From Anas platyrhynchos (taxonomy: Eukaryota; Chordata; Aves; Anseriformes; Anatidae): a DNA stretch of 64,000 nucleotides. Location: positions 6,012,501 to 6,076,500 of the forward strand of contig NC_092616.1 of NCBI RefSeq assembly GCF_047663525.1, in the 5' to 3' direction. The position numbers and the translations under genes are program-made. Within the stretch, counting starts at the first letter, position 1, and each line of letters opens with the position of its first letter. The notes beneath the pieces were generated by a model, which had not been told where the DNA came from, ran no database searches, and saw only the letters and a list, made by a program, of their open reading frames with translations. This document shows positions 33,900 through 45,200 of the stretch, in pieces.

Positions 33900-36150
33900 G
33901 GCTGATTGCAAGGGGTTGGGGGTAATTAAAAGGGTTTGGAGCTAATTGCACGGCGCGGCGGGAAGGGTTGGGGAGGGGGGCGCTAATTGCAAAGGGTTGC
34001 CTTAATTGCAAATGCTTGCACGATTTGCAAAGGGTTGCACTAATTGCAAGGAGTTGCATTAATTGCAAGGCCTTGCACTAATTATAAAAGGTCGCATTAA
34101 TTGCAAAGGGTTGTATTAATTGCAAGGGCTTGCACTAATTGCAAAGCCTTGCACGGGTTGCAAAGAGTTGCATTAATTGCAAGGAGTTGCATTAATTGCA
34201 AAGCTTTGCACTAATTGCAAGCGATTGTATTAATTGCAAAGGGTTGTATTAATTGCAAGGCCTTGCACGGTTTGCAAAGGGTTATATTAATTGCAAAGCC
34301 TTGCACTAATTGCAAAATGTTGCACGGTTTGCAAACGGTTCTATTAATTGCAAGGGCTTGCACTAATTGCAAAGCAGTGTGCTAATTGCAAAGGCTTGCA
34401 CGGGTTGCAAAGGCTTGCACGGGTTGCAAAGGGTTGTGCTAATTGCAAATGATTGTATTAATTGCAAAGGGTTGCATTAATTGCAAGGGCTTGCACTAAT
34501 TATAAAGCCTTGCACAGTTTGCAAAAGATAGCATTAATTGCAAGGCCTTGCACTAATTGCAAATGATTGCATTAATTGCAAAACCTTACACAGTTTGCAA
34601 AGGGTTACACTAATTGCAAGGAGTTGCATTAATTGCAAGGCCTTGCACTAATTGCAAAGCCTTGCACGGGTTGCAAAGGGTTGTATTAATTGCAAAGGGT
34701 TTCATTAATTACAAGGCGTTGCACTAATTGCAAATGATTGTATTAATTGCAAAGGGTTGTATTAATTGCAAATGCTTGCATGGTTTGCAAAGGGTTGCAC
34801 TAATTGTAAATGGTTGTATTAATTGCAAGGGATTGCACTAATTGCAAAGCATTGCACAGTTTGTAAAAGGATGCATTAATTGCAAAAGGTTGCGCAGTTT
34901 GTAAAGGGTCGTGCTAATTGCAAGGCCTTGCACTAATTGCAAAGGGTTGTATTAATTGCAAAGCCTTGCACTAATTGCAAATAATTGCATTGATTGCAAA
35001 GGGTTGCACTAATTGCAAAGCCTTGCGTGGTTTGCAAATGATTGCATTAATTGCAAGGAGTTGCATTGATTGTAAAGCTTTGCACTCATTGTCAAGGGTT
35101 GTATTAATTGCAAAGCGTTGCAATAATTGCAAAAGGTTGCACTAATTGCAAAGGGTTGCACTAATTGCAAGGAGTTGCATTAATTGCGAATGATTGCATT
35201 AATTGCAAGGCCTTGCACTAATTGCAAAGGGTTGCACTAATTATAAAGCATTGCACTAATTGCAAAGCCATGCATGGTTTGCAAAGGGTTGCATTAATTG
35301 CAAAGCAGTGTGCTAATTGCAAAGCCTTGCACGATTTGCAAAGGGTTGGATTAATTGCAAGGAGTTGCATTAATTGCAAAGCTTTGCACTAATTGCAAGT
35401 GATTGTATTAATTGCAAAGGGTTGCATTAATTGCAAGGGCTTGCACTAATTGCAAAGCAGTGTGCTAATTGTGAAGCATTGCACTAATTGCAAAGCCTTG
35501 CACGGTTTGCAAAGGGTTGCACTAATTGCAAATGATTGCATTAATTGCAAGGCCTTGCACTAATTATGAAGCCTTGCACGGTTTGCAAATGCTTGCACTA
35601 ATTGCAAAACCTTGCACTAATTGCAAAGGGTTACATTAATTGCAAAGCCTTGCACTAATCGGAAAGGGTTGTGCTAATTGCAAGGGCTTGCACTAATTAT
35701 GAAGCCTTGCACTAATTGCAAGGGCTTGTACTAATTGCCAAAGGTTGCACTAATTGCAAAGAGTTGCATTAATTGCAAGCCCTTGCACTAACTGCAAAGC
35801 ACTGCGCTAATTAACAGGCCTTGCACTAATTGCAAAGTGTTGCACCACTAATTGCAAAGCCTGGCACTAATTACGAGCCCTTGCACTAATTGCAATTAAT
35901 GCTGCTCATTGCATTAATTGCAATTCCTTACACTAATTGCAATTTGTTGCATTAATTACAATTCATTGCATTAATTACAATTGATTGCATTAATTACAAT
36001 ACCTTGCATTAATTACAACACCTTGCATTAATTACAACACCTTGCATTAATTACAATGCCCTTCATTAATTACAACGCCTTGCATTAATTACAATTCATT
36101 GTGTTAATTGCAATTTGTTGCACTAATTGGGATTACTCCCACAACCCATT
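33900..36150 (+). repeat. ATTAATTGCAAAG minisatellite in the TBRG1-like 5' UTR intron
   Basis: More than a hundred units of about 16-22 bases (TTGCACTAATTGCAAAGCC, GTATTAATTGCAAAGGG). It is AT-rich compared with the rest of the window and full of TAATTG and TTGCAA words. Confidence 0.93.
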
Positions 36151-37030
36151 GCAACCAGACGTAGCCTTGCAACCGCTTGTAATTACTCCTACAAACCCAT
36201 TGCATCTTCATTTACCCTTACAACTTGTTGTAACTACTCCTCCAACCCCTCGCAACCACCTTTCCCCTTCCAACCCATCGCAACTACTCCCCCAACCCAT
36301 TGTAACCTCTTGCAACTACTCCTACAAACCCATCACAACCACATTTACCCTTACAACTTGTTGTAACTCATCCTCCAACCCCCTGCAACCACATTTCCCC
36401 TTCCAACCCATCGCAACTACTCCCCCAACCCATTCTAACCTCTTGCAACTAATCCTACAACCCTTTGTAACCTCTTGCAACTACTCCTAGAACCCCCATT
36501 GCATCCTCATTTACCCTTGCAACCTGTTGTAACTACTCCTTCAACCCATTGTAACCTCTTGCAACTACTCCTACAAACCCATCGCATCCTCATTTACCCT
36601 TACAATTTGTTGTAACTACTCCTCCAACCCCTCGCAACCACCTTTCCCCTTCCAACCCATTGCAACTACTCCCCCAACCCATTGTAACCTCTTGCATCTA
36701 CTCCTCCAACCCATTGTAACCCCTTGCAACTACTCCTCCAACCCCTTGCAACCACATTTCCCCTTACAACTACTCCTCCAACCCATTCTAACCTCTTGCA
36801 ACTACTCCTAGAACCCCTCGCAACCACATTTACCCTTACAACCCGTAGCAATTATTCCTACAACCCATTGTAACCTCTTTCAACTACTCCTTCAACCTGT
36901 TGTAACCTCTTTCAACTGCTCCTACAAACCCATCGCATCCTCATTTACCCTTCCAACCTGTTGTAACTACTCCTCCAACCCCTCGCAACCCCATTTCCCC
37001 TTCCAACCCGCCGCAACCACCCCCCAACCC
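36150..37030 (+). repeat. Second array in the same intron: ACCCATTGTAACCTCTTGCA
   Basis: Units of about 30-45 bases contain CAACTACTCCTACAACCC and CATTTACCCTTACAAC. It seems to evolve from the neighbouring TTGCA vocabulary. From 37030 to 37142 sequence is pyrimidine-rich, leading into the coding-exon acceptor. Confidence 0.88.
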
Positions 37031-37143
37031 ACCCCAACCCCACCCCACTCCTCCTCCTCCACCCCCACCACCACCCCCCGACCTCCACCACTCCTTCCCC
37101 AATTAACCACCACCTTAATTACCCCCTTACTCACCCCCCCAGG

Positions 37144-38469
37144 ATGCCGAAGGCTCCGCGGGGGAGGCCGGCCGAGCGCTACCGCCTGAAGTACAACCGG
37201 TTGCGGCGGGCGGCGCGGGCGCTGGTCTTCGAGAACGGGGCGCTCTGCGACGAGGTGGCGAGGTTGGAGGCCAAGTTCCTCCGGGCGCGGGACGAGCGCC
37301 GCTTCCTACTCACTCGTTTACTCCAACTCCGGGCTCTGGCCGGGCCCGAGGAGGCCGGGGGCGAGGGCGGGCGGAGGGCGAGGAGGGGAGGTGGGAGGAG
37401 GGATGGGGGGAAGGGGGCGGAGGGGAGGCCGGGGGGAGGGAGGAACGGGGGGAGGCCGGGGGGGGCGAGGGATTTGGGGTCAGTGGGGGCGAGGGATTTG
37501 GGGTCGAGGGATTTGGGGTCAGTGGGGTCAAGGGATTTGGGGTCAATGGGGTCAAGGGATTTGGGGTCGAGGGATTTGGGGTCAAGGGATTTGGGGTCAA
37601 GGGATGAGTTGAGGTCAATGGGGTCAAGGGATTTGGGGTCAAGGGATTTGGGGTCAATGGGGTCAAGGGATTTGGGGTCAAGGGATTTGGGGTCAATAGG
37701 GTCAAGGGATGAGTTGAGGCCTACGGGGTCAAGGGACGACGCGAGGCCGGCGGCCTCCAGGGACACGTTGAGGCCATCGGGGTCCCGCGACGCCCCCCTC
37801 GATGACCCCCGAGACCCCGCCCGGCCCAACGGCCCCCGCGGTGCCCCCAAAATGGCGTCCGCAGCCCCGGCGGCCATCTTGAGGCCCAACGAAGAGGCCT
37901 CCAACCTCGCCGGGCCGCGGCCCCGGCGCGCCGCGGCGCCGCCGCCGTTGCCGTTGACTCTCGGCCCTTTGACCATCCAAAATTTGGGGGTCATTGGGGC
38001 CGGGGGGGCCACCAACTTGCCCCCGGGCTACCGGAGCACCCGGCTCTTCGCCAGTTTGCGGAGGCCGGCCCGGCGTTGCCTCTACACTTGCCGGATCGTG
38101 GCCGGGCCCCGGTGCGAAATCGTGGCCGAGGACGAGCCCGGGAGGGTTTTTTCGGGTGCCACGCCCGATTTTTGTCACGCTCGCCTCCTCCAGGCCTTGG
38201 AGGAGGCCGGGGGGAGGCCCCGGGGGTCTCCGCACGGCCCCGGGGCCGGCGAGGAATTTTTCGGCCTCACCCACCCCGTCGTCCGGAGGCACCTCCAGGG
38301 GGAGGCCGGGGCCTTCATCCACCCCGAGGAGGAGGAGGAGGAGGAGGAGGACGATGAGGACGATGAGGACGATGAGGATGAGGAAGAGGAGGAGGAAGAG
38401 GAAGGCGCCGCCCAAGCCTTCCCCTACGGCGACATCTTCCTCGGCAGCCCCACGGGATCCGACGACTGA
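37144..38469 (+). CDS. TBRG1-like: TBRG1-like FYR-domain protein, 441 aa, coding region in one exon
   Basis: The N-terminus (R-Y-R-L-K-Y-N-R-L-R-R-A then V-F-E-N-G-A-L-C-D-E-V-A-R-L-E) and the ERRFLLTRLLQL helix match TBRG1/NIAM, a chromatin-linked growth regulator that stabilises p53. The FYRN part is LTLGPLTIQNLGVI to G-Y-R-S-T-R-L-F-A-S-L-R, and the FYRC part L-Y-T-C-R-I-V-A-G to EEFFGLTHPVVRRHL. It ends with an acidic run and GDIFLGSPTGSDD. The start follows an acceptor (CCCCCAG/G-ATG), so a 5' UTR intron is inferred, with a good donor (GCCGG/GTGAGT) at 33845. As I recall, vertebrate TBRG1 has several coding exons; here both halves of the FYR domain are uninterrupted, which suggests a retrocopy that gained a promoter, or intron loss. 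Residues about 110-200 are a D-L-G-S-R repeat from a 15-base unit. Confidence 0.85.
   Translation: MPKAPRGRPAERYRLKYNRLRRAARALVFENGALCDEVARLEAKFLRARDERRFLLTRLLQLRALAGPEEAGGEGGRRARRGGGRRDGGKGAEGRPGGGRNGGRPGGARDLGSVGARDLGSRDLGSVGSRDLGSMGSRDLGSRDLGSRDLGSRDELRSMGSRDLGSRDLGSMGSRDLGSRDLGSIGSRDELRPTGSRDDARPAASRDTLRPSGSRDAPLDDPRDPARPNGPRGAPKMASAAPAAILRPNEEASNLAGPRPRRAAAPPPLPLTLGPLTIQNLGVIGAGGATNLPPGYRSTRLFASLRRPARRCLYTCRIVAGPRCEIVAEDEPGRVFSGATPDFCHARLLQALEEAGGRPRGSPHGPGAGEEFFGLTHPVVRRHLQGEAGAFIHPEEEEEEEEDDEDDEDDEDEEEEEEEEGAAQAFPYGDIFLGSPTGSDD
37485..37735 (+). repeat. 15-base in-frame minisatellite in the TBRG1-like exon
   Basis: Unit GGGATTTGGGGTCAA and variants, encoding R-D-L-G-S repeats. All changes keep the frame. 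If a cryptic intron removed it, the FYR part would still need to stay in phase; no strong splice pair was seen. Confidence 0.85.
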
Positions 38470-38593
38470 CCCCGGGGTCCCCCGCCCTGTTTTTTTTTGG
38501 GGGGGGGTCCCAAACTTTGGGGTGGGGCCGAACTTTGGGGTGGGGCCCGAACTTTGGGGTTCTTTTTGGGGTGGGGCATCTCCACGGGCCGCT

Positions 38594-39210
38594 GTCAAAA
38601 TTAATACACGCGGAGGCGGAAAAACACCCAAAAAAACGGTTTTTATTGTCAACAGCACCGCGGGGGGAGGGGAGGTGACCCCAAATTTTGGGGCCACGTC
38701 CCCCCCCAACCCACCGGGTTCCTTTTGGGGTGGGGGGGGCCCCCGGCTTCCCCGCGGTCAAAATTAATACACGCGGAGGCGGAAAAACACCCAAAAAACG
38801 GGTTTTTATTGTCACCAGCACCGCGGGGGGAGGGGAGGTGACCCCAAATTTTGGGGCCACGTCCCCCCCCAACCCACCGGGTTCCTTTTGGGGTGGGGGG
38901 GGGCCCCCGGCTTCCCCGCGGTCAAAATTAATACACGCGGAGGCGGAAAAACACCCAAAAAAAGGCTTTTATTGTCACCAGCACCGCGGGGGGAGGGGAG
39001 GTGACCCCAAATTTTGGGGCCACGTCCCCCCCCCACCCACCGGGTTCCTTTTGGGGTGGGGGGGGCCCCCGGCTTCCCCGCGGTCAAAATTAATACACGC
39101 GGAGGCGGAAAAACACCCAAAAAAACGGCTTTTATTGTCACCAGCACCGCGGGGGGAGGGGAGGTGACCCCAAATTTTGGGACCACGTCCCCCCCCCACC
39201 CACCGGGTTC
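38594..39210. repeat. Four-fold tandem duplication of the TACO1 polyadenylation region
   Basis: Units of 162-164 bases start with GTCAAAATTAATACACGCGG at 38594, 38757, 38921 and 39083. Each contains TTTATTGTC on the plus strand, i.e. AATAAA for the minus-strand TACO1 gene, at 38642, 38805, 38968 and 39131. The same unit holds AATACA on the plus strand, a weak variant that could serve the convergent TBRG1-like gene. Confidence 0.92.
39131..39136 (-). terminator. TACO1: Proximal TACO1 polyadenylation signal AATAAA
   Basis: This is the first of four equivalent hexamers met after the TACO1 stop at 39211 and would give a 3' UTR of roughly 100 bases. Three more copies follow at 38968, 38805 and 38642. 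Confidence 0.7.
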
Positions 39211-42200
39211 CTATTGGAGGTTGTGGTAGATGTTGACGACGTCGGGGTGGTCCCCGAGGGCTTGGAGGAGGCGCTCGGCCTCTTCCCGCGGCCCCTCCGG
39301 CAGCGCCACGCGGTCCCGGGGCAGGTACTCGATGGTGGCCGAGAGCGGGCGCAACCCCGAAGCCTCCAGGTGGTCCCGCACGGCCCGAAGGGACGAGGGC
39401 TCACAGATGAACTGGGGGGGGGGTCAAAAGTTGGCCAATTTGGGTTTGGGGTGGTCAAAAGTTGGCCAACAGGGGTTGGGGTGGTCAAGGGTTGGCCAAT
39501 TTGGGATTGGGGGTGGCCAACAGGGGTTTGGGGTGGTCAAAAGTTGGCCAAAGATGGGGGTAGAAGGTCAAGGGTTGGTCAATTTGGGTTTGGGGTGGTC
39601 AAAAGTTGGCCAACGGGGGTTGGGGGTGGGCAAAATTTGGCCAACGGGGGTTTGGGGTGGTCAAAAGTTGGCCAACGGGGGTTGGGGGTGGTCAAGGGTT
39701 GGCCAACGGGGGTTGGGGGTGGTCAAGGGTTGGTCAACTGGGGTTGGTGGTGGGCAAAATTTGGTCAACGGGGGTTTGGGGTGGTCAAGGGTTGGCCAAT
39801 TTGGGTTTGGGGTGGTCAAAAGTTGGCCAATTTGGGTTTGGGGTGGTCAAGGGTTGGCCAATGGGGGTTGGGGGTGGCCAGTGGTCATCGGGGTTGGCCA
39901 AGGGTCATGAGGGGTGGCCAATGGTCATCAGGGGTGGTCAAGGGTTGGCCAATGGTCATTGGGGATGGCCAATGGTCATCAGGGGTGGTCAAGGGTTGGC
40001 CAATGGTCATTGGGGATGGCCAACGGTCATCGGGGTTGCCCAATGGTCATCGGGGGTGGCCAATGGTCATCGGGGGTGGCCAACAGTCATCGGTGGTGGC
40101 CAAGGGTTGCCCAATGGTCATCGGGGTGGCCAATGGTTGCCCAATGGTCATCATGGGTGGCCAACGGTCATTGGAGGTGGCCAACGGTCATTGGGGTGGC
40201 CAATGGTCATCAGGGGTGGCCAATGGTCATCGGGGGTGGCCAAAAGTTGGCCAATGGTCATCATGGGTGGCCAACAGTCATCGGGGGTGGTCAAGAGTTG
40301 GCCAATGGTCATCGGGGGTGGCCAATGGTCATCGGGGGTGGCCAACGGTCATCAGGGTTGGCCAATGGTTGCCCAACGGTCATCGGGGTGGCCAATGGTT
40401 GCCCAACGGTCATCGGGGTGGCCAATGGTCATCTGGGGTGGCCAGTGGTCATCGGGGTTGCCCAATGGTCATCGGGGGTGGCCAACGGTCATTGGGGATG
40501 GCCAATGGTCATCGGGGGTGGCCAGTGGTCATCAGGGGTGGCCAATGGTCAAGGGTTGCCCAACAGTCATCGGGGTGGCCACCAGTTGCCCAACGGTCAG
40601 CGGGGTGGCCAATGGTCATCTGGGGTGGCCAGTGGTCATCGGGGTTGCCCAATGGTCATCGGGGGTGGCCAACGGTCATTGGGGATGGCCAATGGTCATC
40701 GGGGGTGGCCAGTGGTCATCAGGGGTGGCCAATGGTCAAGGGTTGCCCAACGGTCATTGGGGTGGCCAAGGGTCATCAGGGGTGGCCAATGGTTGCCCAA
40801 TGGTCATTGGGGATGGCCAGTGGTCATCAGGGGTGGCCAACAGTCATCGGGGGTGGTCAAGAGTTGGCCAATGGTCATCGGGGGTGGCCAACGGTCATCG
40901 GGGGTGGCCAATGGTCATCAGGGGTGGCCAGTGGTTGCCCAATGGTCATCATGGGTGGCCAACAGTCATCAGGGGTGGTCAAGAGTTGGCCAATGGTCAT
41001 CGGGGGTGGCCAATGGTCATTGGGGGTGGCCAACGGTTGCCCAATGGCCATCGGGGTGGCCAAGGGTCATCGGGGGTGGCCAGTGGTCATCAGGGTCCCC
41101 CCCCCTCAACCCGTCCCACCCCGACGCCCCCCCCTCCTTCCTCCCCCACCTTCAGCGCCGCCTCCTCCTCTTCCTCCCCTTCCTCCCCTTCCTCCTCCTC
41201 CTCCTCCTCGCAGACGTCGCGAGCTCCGGCCACCACCGCGACCTCCAGGGCGACCTCCAAGGAGACGGGGCGACCCCCCAAATCCCGGGGGGCCACGCGC
41301 ACCACCCCCAGCTGCTCGAAGCCGTGCCGGGCCCCCTCGGCCATGGCGGCCCTGGGGGGGAGAAAAAAAAACAAAAAAATAAAAAAAAATCGAAAAAACA
41401 AAAAAAAATAAAAAAAAAATAAAACAAAAAAAAACGAAAAAAACAAAAAAAACAAAAACAAAAAAAAAAATAAAAAAATAAAACAAAAAAAAACGAAAAA
41501 AACCAAAAAAATCAAAAAAGTCAAAAAAATAAAATTAAAAAAAAAACTCAAAAACGGGGTTCAGCCTCCCCCCCAAAAAAACAAAAAAAAATAAAAAAAC
41601 AAAAAAATAAAAAAAAAAGAAAAAAAAGAAAAAAAAAATCAAAAACGGGGTTCGGACCCCCAAAAAACCAAACAAACAAAAAAAAAAGGGATTCGGCCTC
41701 CAAAAAAAAACAAAAAATGGGGTTTGGCCCCCCCAAAAAAACAAAAAAAAAATCACAAACGGGGTTCAGCTCCCCAAAAAAACCACAAAAACTCAAAAAC
41801 AGGGTTTGACCCCCAAAATAAAACAAAAAAAAAATGAAAAACGGGGTTCAGCCCCCAGAAAAATACAAAAAAAAAATCAAAAACGGGGTTCGGCCCCCAA
41901 AAAAAACAAAAAACGGGGTTCGGCCCCCCACAAAAAACCAAAAATAAAATCAAAAAGGGGGTTCGGCCCCCAAAAAAAACTCAAAAACGTGTTTTTTTCC
42001 CTAAAAAAAAAAACAAAACTGGGTTTCGCCCCCTCCCCCCCCCAAAATTTGGGCCCCCCCCCCCAAATTTTTTTGGGGCCGACTCCCCAATTTACTCACC
42101 CGTTTTGGGCGAGGAGGATTCGGATCTCGTGCTGGCTCCGCCGGGGGTTATCGGTGAGGACCTCGAGGAGCAGCGCCCACCCCCCGGCCCCCCGGGCTTC

Positions 42201-45200
42201 GTAGAGGACCCTGACCCCCGCCGCCGATTTCCCCTAAAAATTTTGGGGGGGGAGGAGGTTTTGGGGTCGCCCCATAACTTATGGGGCGGCCCCAAAACCC
42301 GCCCCAAAACCCGCCACCCCCCCGGGCTTCGTAGAGGATCCTCGCCCCCATTTTCTCCTAAAATTTTGGGGGTGGAGGAGGTTTTGGGGCTTCCCCTAAA
42401 AATTTTGGGGGTGGAAGAGGTTTTGGGGTTTTCCCGAAAAATTTTGGGGCAGCCCCACAACCCACCGGACCCCCGGGCTTCGTAGAGGATCCTCGCCCCC
42501 GCCACCGTTTTCTCCTAAAAATTTTGGGGTGGAGGAGGTTTTTGGGGCTTCCCCTAAAAATTTTGGGGGTGGAGAAGGTTTTGGGGCTTCCCCGAAAAAT
42601 TTTGGGGGTGGAGGAGGTTTTGGGGCCACCCCACAACCTGTCCCAAAACCCGCCACCCCCGCGGGCTTCGTAGAGGACCCTCACCCCTGCCACCATTTTC
42701 TCCTAAAATTTTGGGGGTGGAGGAGGTTTTTGGGGCTTCCCCGAAAAATTTTGGGGGTGGAGGAGGTTTTGGGGTCGCCCCATAAGTTGTAGGGCGGCCC
42801 CAAAACCCGCCCCAAAACCCGCCACCCCCCCGGGCTTCGTAGAGGATCCTCGCCCCCGCCACCATTTTCTCCTAAAATTTTGGGGGTGGAGGAGGTTTTT
42901 GGGGCTGCCCCTAAAAATTTTGGGGGTGGAGGAGGTTTTGGGGCTTCCCCGAAAAATTTTGGGGGTGGAGGAGGTTTTGGGGCTTCCCCTGTAAATTTTG
43001 GGGTGGGGGAGGTTTTGGGGCTTCCCCCTAAGTTTTGGGGTGAGGGGGGGGACCCCAAAAAATTTTGGGGATGGAGGAGATTTTGGGGCTTCCCCTCAAA
43101 ATTTTGGGGGTGGAGGAGGTTTTGGGGCTTCCCCGTTAAATTTTGGGGTGGGGGAGGTTGTGGGGCCTCCCCCTAAGTTTTGGGGTGAGGGGGGGGACCC
43201 CAAAAAATTTTGGGGATGGAGGAGATTTTGGGGCCTCCCCTAAATATTTTGGGGGTGGAGGAGTTTTTGGGGCTTCCCCTATAAATTTTGGGGTGGGGGA
43301 GGTTTTGGGGCCTCCCCCTAAGTTTTGGGGTGAGGGGGGGGACCCCAAAAAATTTTGGGGATGGAGGAGATTTTGGGGCTTCCCCCAAAAATTTTTGGGG
43401 GTGGAGGAGTTTTTGGGGCTTCCCCTAAAAATTTTGGGGTGGGGGAGGTTTTGGGACCTCCCCCTAAGTTTTGGGGTGAGGGGGGGGATCCCAAAAAATT
43501 TTGGGGGTGGAGGAGATTTTGGGGCTGCCCCTAAAAATTTTGGGGATGGAGGAGATTTTGGGGCTTCCCCTGTAAATTTTGGGGTGGGGGAGGTTGTGGG
43601 GCTGCCCCCTAAGTTTTGGGGTGAGGGGGGGGGATCCCAAAAAATTTTGGGGATGGAGGAGATTTTGGGGCTTCCCCTAAAAATTTTGGGGATGGAGGAG
43701 TTTTTGGGGCTTCCCTTATAAATTTTGGGGTGGGGGAGGTTTTGGGGCTTCCCCCTAAGTTTTGGGGTGAGGGGGGAGATCCCAAAAAATTTTGGGGATG
43801 GAGGAGATTTTGGGGCCTCCCCTAAAAATTTTGGGGGTGGGGGAGGTTTTGGGGCTTCCCCGAAAAATTTTGGGGTGGGGGAGGTTGTGGGGCTGCCCCA
43901 TAAGTTTTGGGGTGAGGGGGGGGATCCCAAAAAATTTTGGGGATGGAGGAGATTTTGGGGCTTCCCCTAAAAATTTTGGGGGTGGAGGAGGTTTTGGGGC
44001 TTCCCCTAAAAATTTTGGGGTGGGGGAGGTTGTGGGGCTTCCCCCTAAGTTTTGGGGTGATGGGGGGGGATCCCAAAAAATTTTGGGGACCTACCGCGCC
44101 GCGGATGGCGGCCTCGATGGAGATTTTGGGCATGTTTTTGGCTCGGCATTGCTCCACCACGTTGGCCAATTGGGGGTTGAGGGCGGGGTCCGGGCCCCCC
44201 TCTGTGGGGTGGGGGGAAAAAAAAAAGGGGGGGGTTATTTGGGGTTATTTGGGGGTTTTTGGGGTTTTTTTGTTTTTTTGGGGGGTTTTTTGGTTTTTTT
44301 GGGGGTTTTTTGGTTTTTTTTTGGGGGGTGTGGGGGTGATTGATGGATCGATGGGGGATGTTAAAAGGGGGGGTTTTGGGGTGGGGGGATGGGGGGGGGT
44401 CTATGGGGTGGGGAGGTGCTGGGGGGGGGATCTGTGGGGTGGGGGGGTCCTGGGGGGGATCTATGGGGTGGGGGGGTCGTGGGGGGGATCTATGGGGTGG
44501 GGGGGTCGTGGGGGGGATCTATGGGGTGGGGGGGTCCTGGGGGGGATCTATGGGGTGGGGGGGGTCTGGGGGGGATCTATGGGGTGGGGGGGATCTATGG
44601 GGTGGGGGGGGCCTGGGGGGGATCTATGGGGTGGGGGGGATCTATGGGGTGGGGGGGGCCTGGGGGGGATCTATGGGGTGGGTGAGGTGAAAAGGGGGAT
44701 CAGGGGAAGGGGATCCCGGGGATCTGGGGATCCGGGGGAGGGGGATCCAGGGGAAAAGGGGATCCGGGGGATCTAGGGAAAAAAAAAGGGATTTGGGGGA
44801 AAAGGGGATCTAGGAGAAAAGGGGGATCGGGGGAAGGGGATCCAGGGGATCTGGGGATCCGGGGGAAAAGGGGATCAGCGGAAGGGGATCCGGGGGATCT
44901 GGGGGAAAAAGGGATCTGGGGGAAGAGGATCCAGGGGGATCCAGGGGATCTGGGGGGATCCAGGGCAAAAGGGGATCCAGGGGAAAAGGGGATCAGGGGA
45001 AGGGGATCCTGGGGAAAATGGGATCTGGGGATCTGGGGGATCTGGGGATCCCGGGGAAGGGGATCCAGGGGATCTGGGGGAAAATGGGATCCGGGGATCC
45101 AGGGCAAAAGGGGATCCGGGGGATCTGGGGAAAAGGGGATCTGGGGGAAGGGGATCCGGGGATCGGGTGGGGGGATCCAGGGGATCGGGGGAAAGGGGAT

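Noticed and set aside
39214-41422. Plus-strand frames of 500-720 codons rich in Gly, Trp, Ser and Gln
   Set aside because: They read the CCAAT minisatellite of TACO1 intron 4; TACO1 exons lie on the other strand at both ends.
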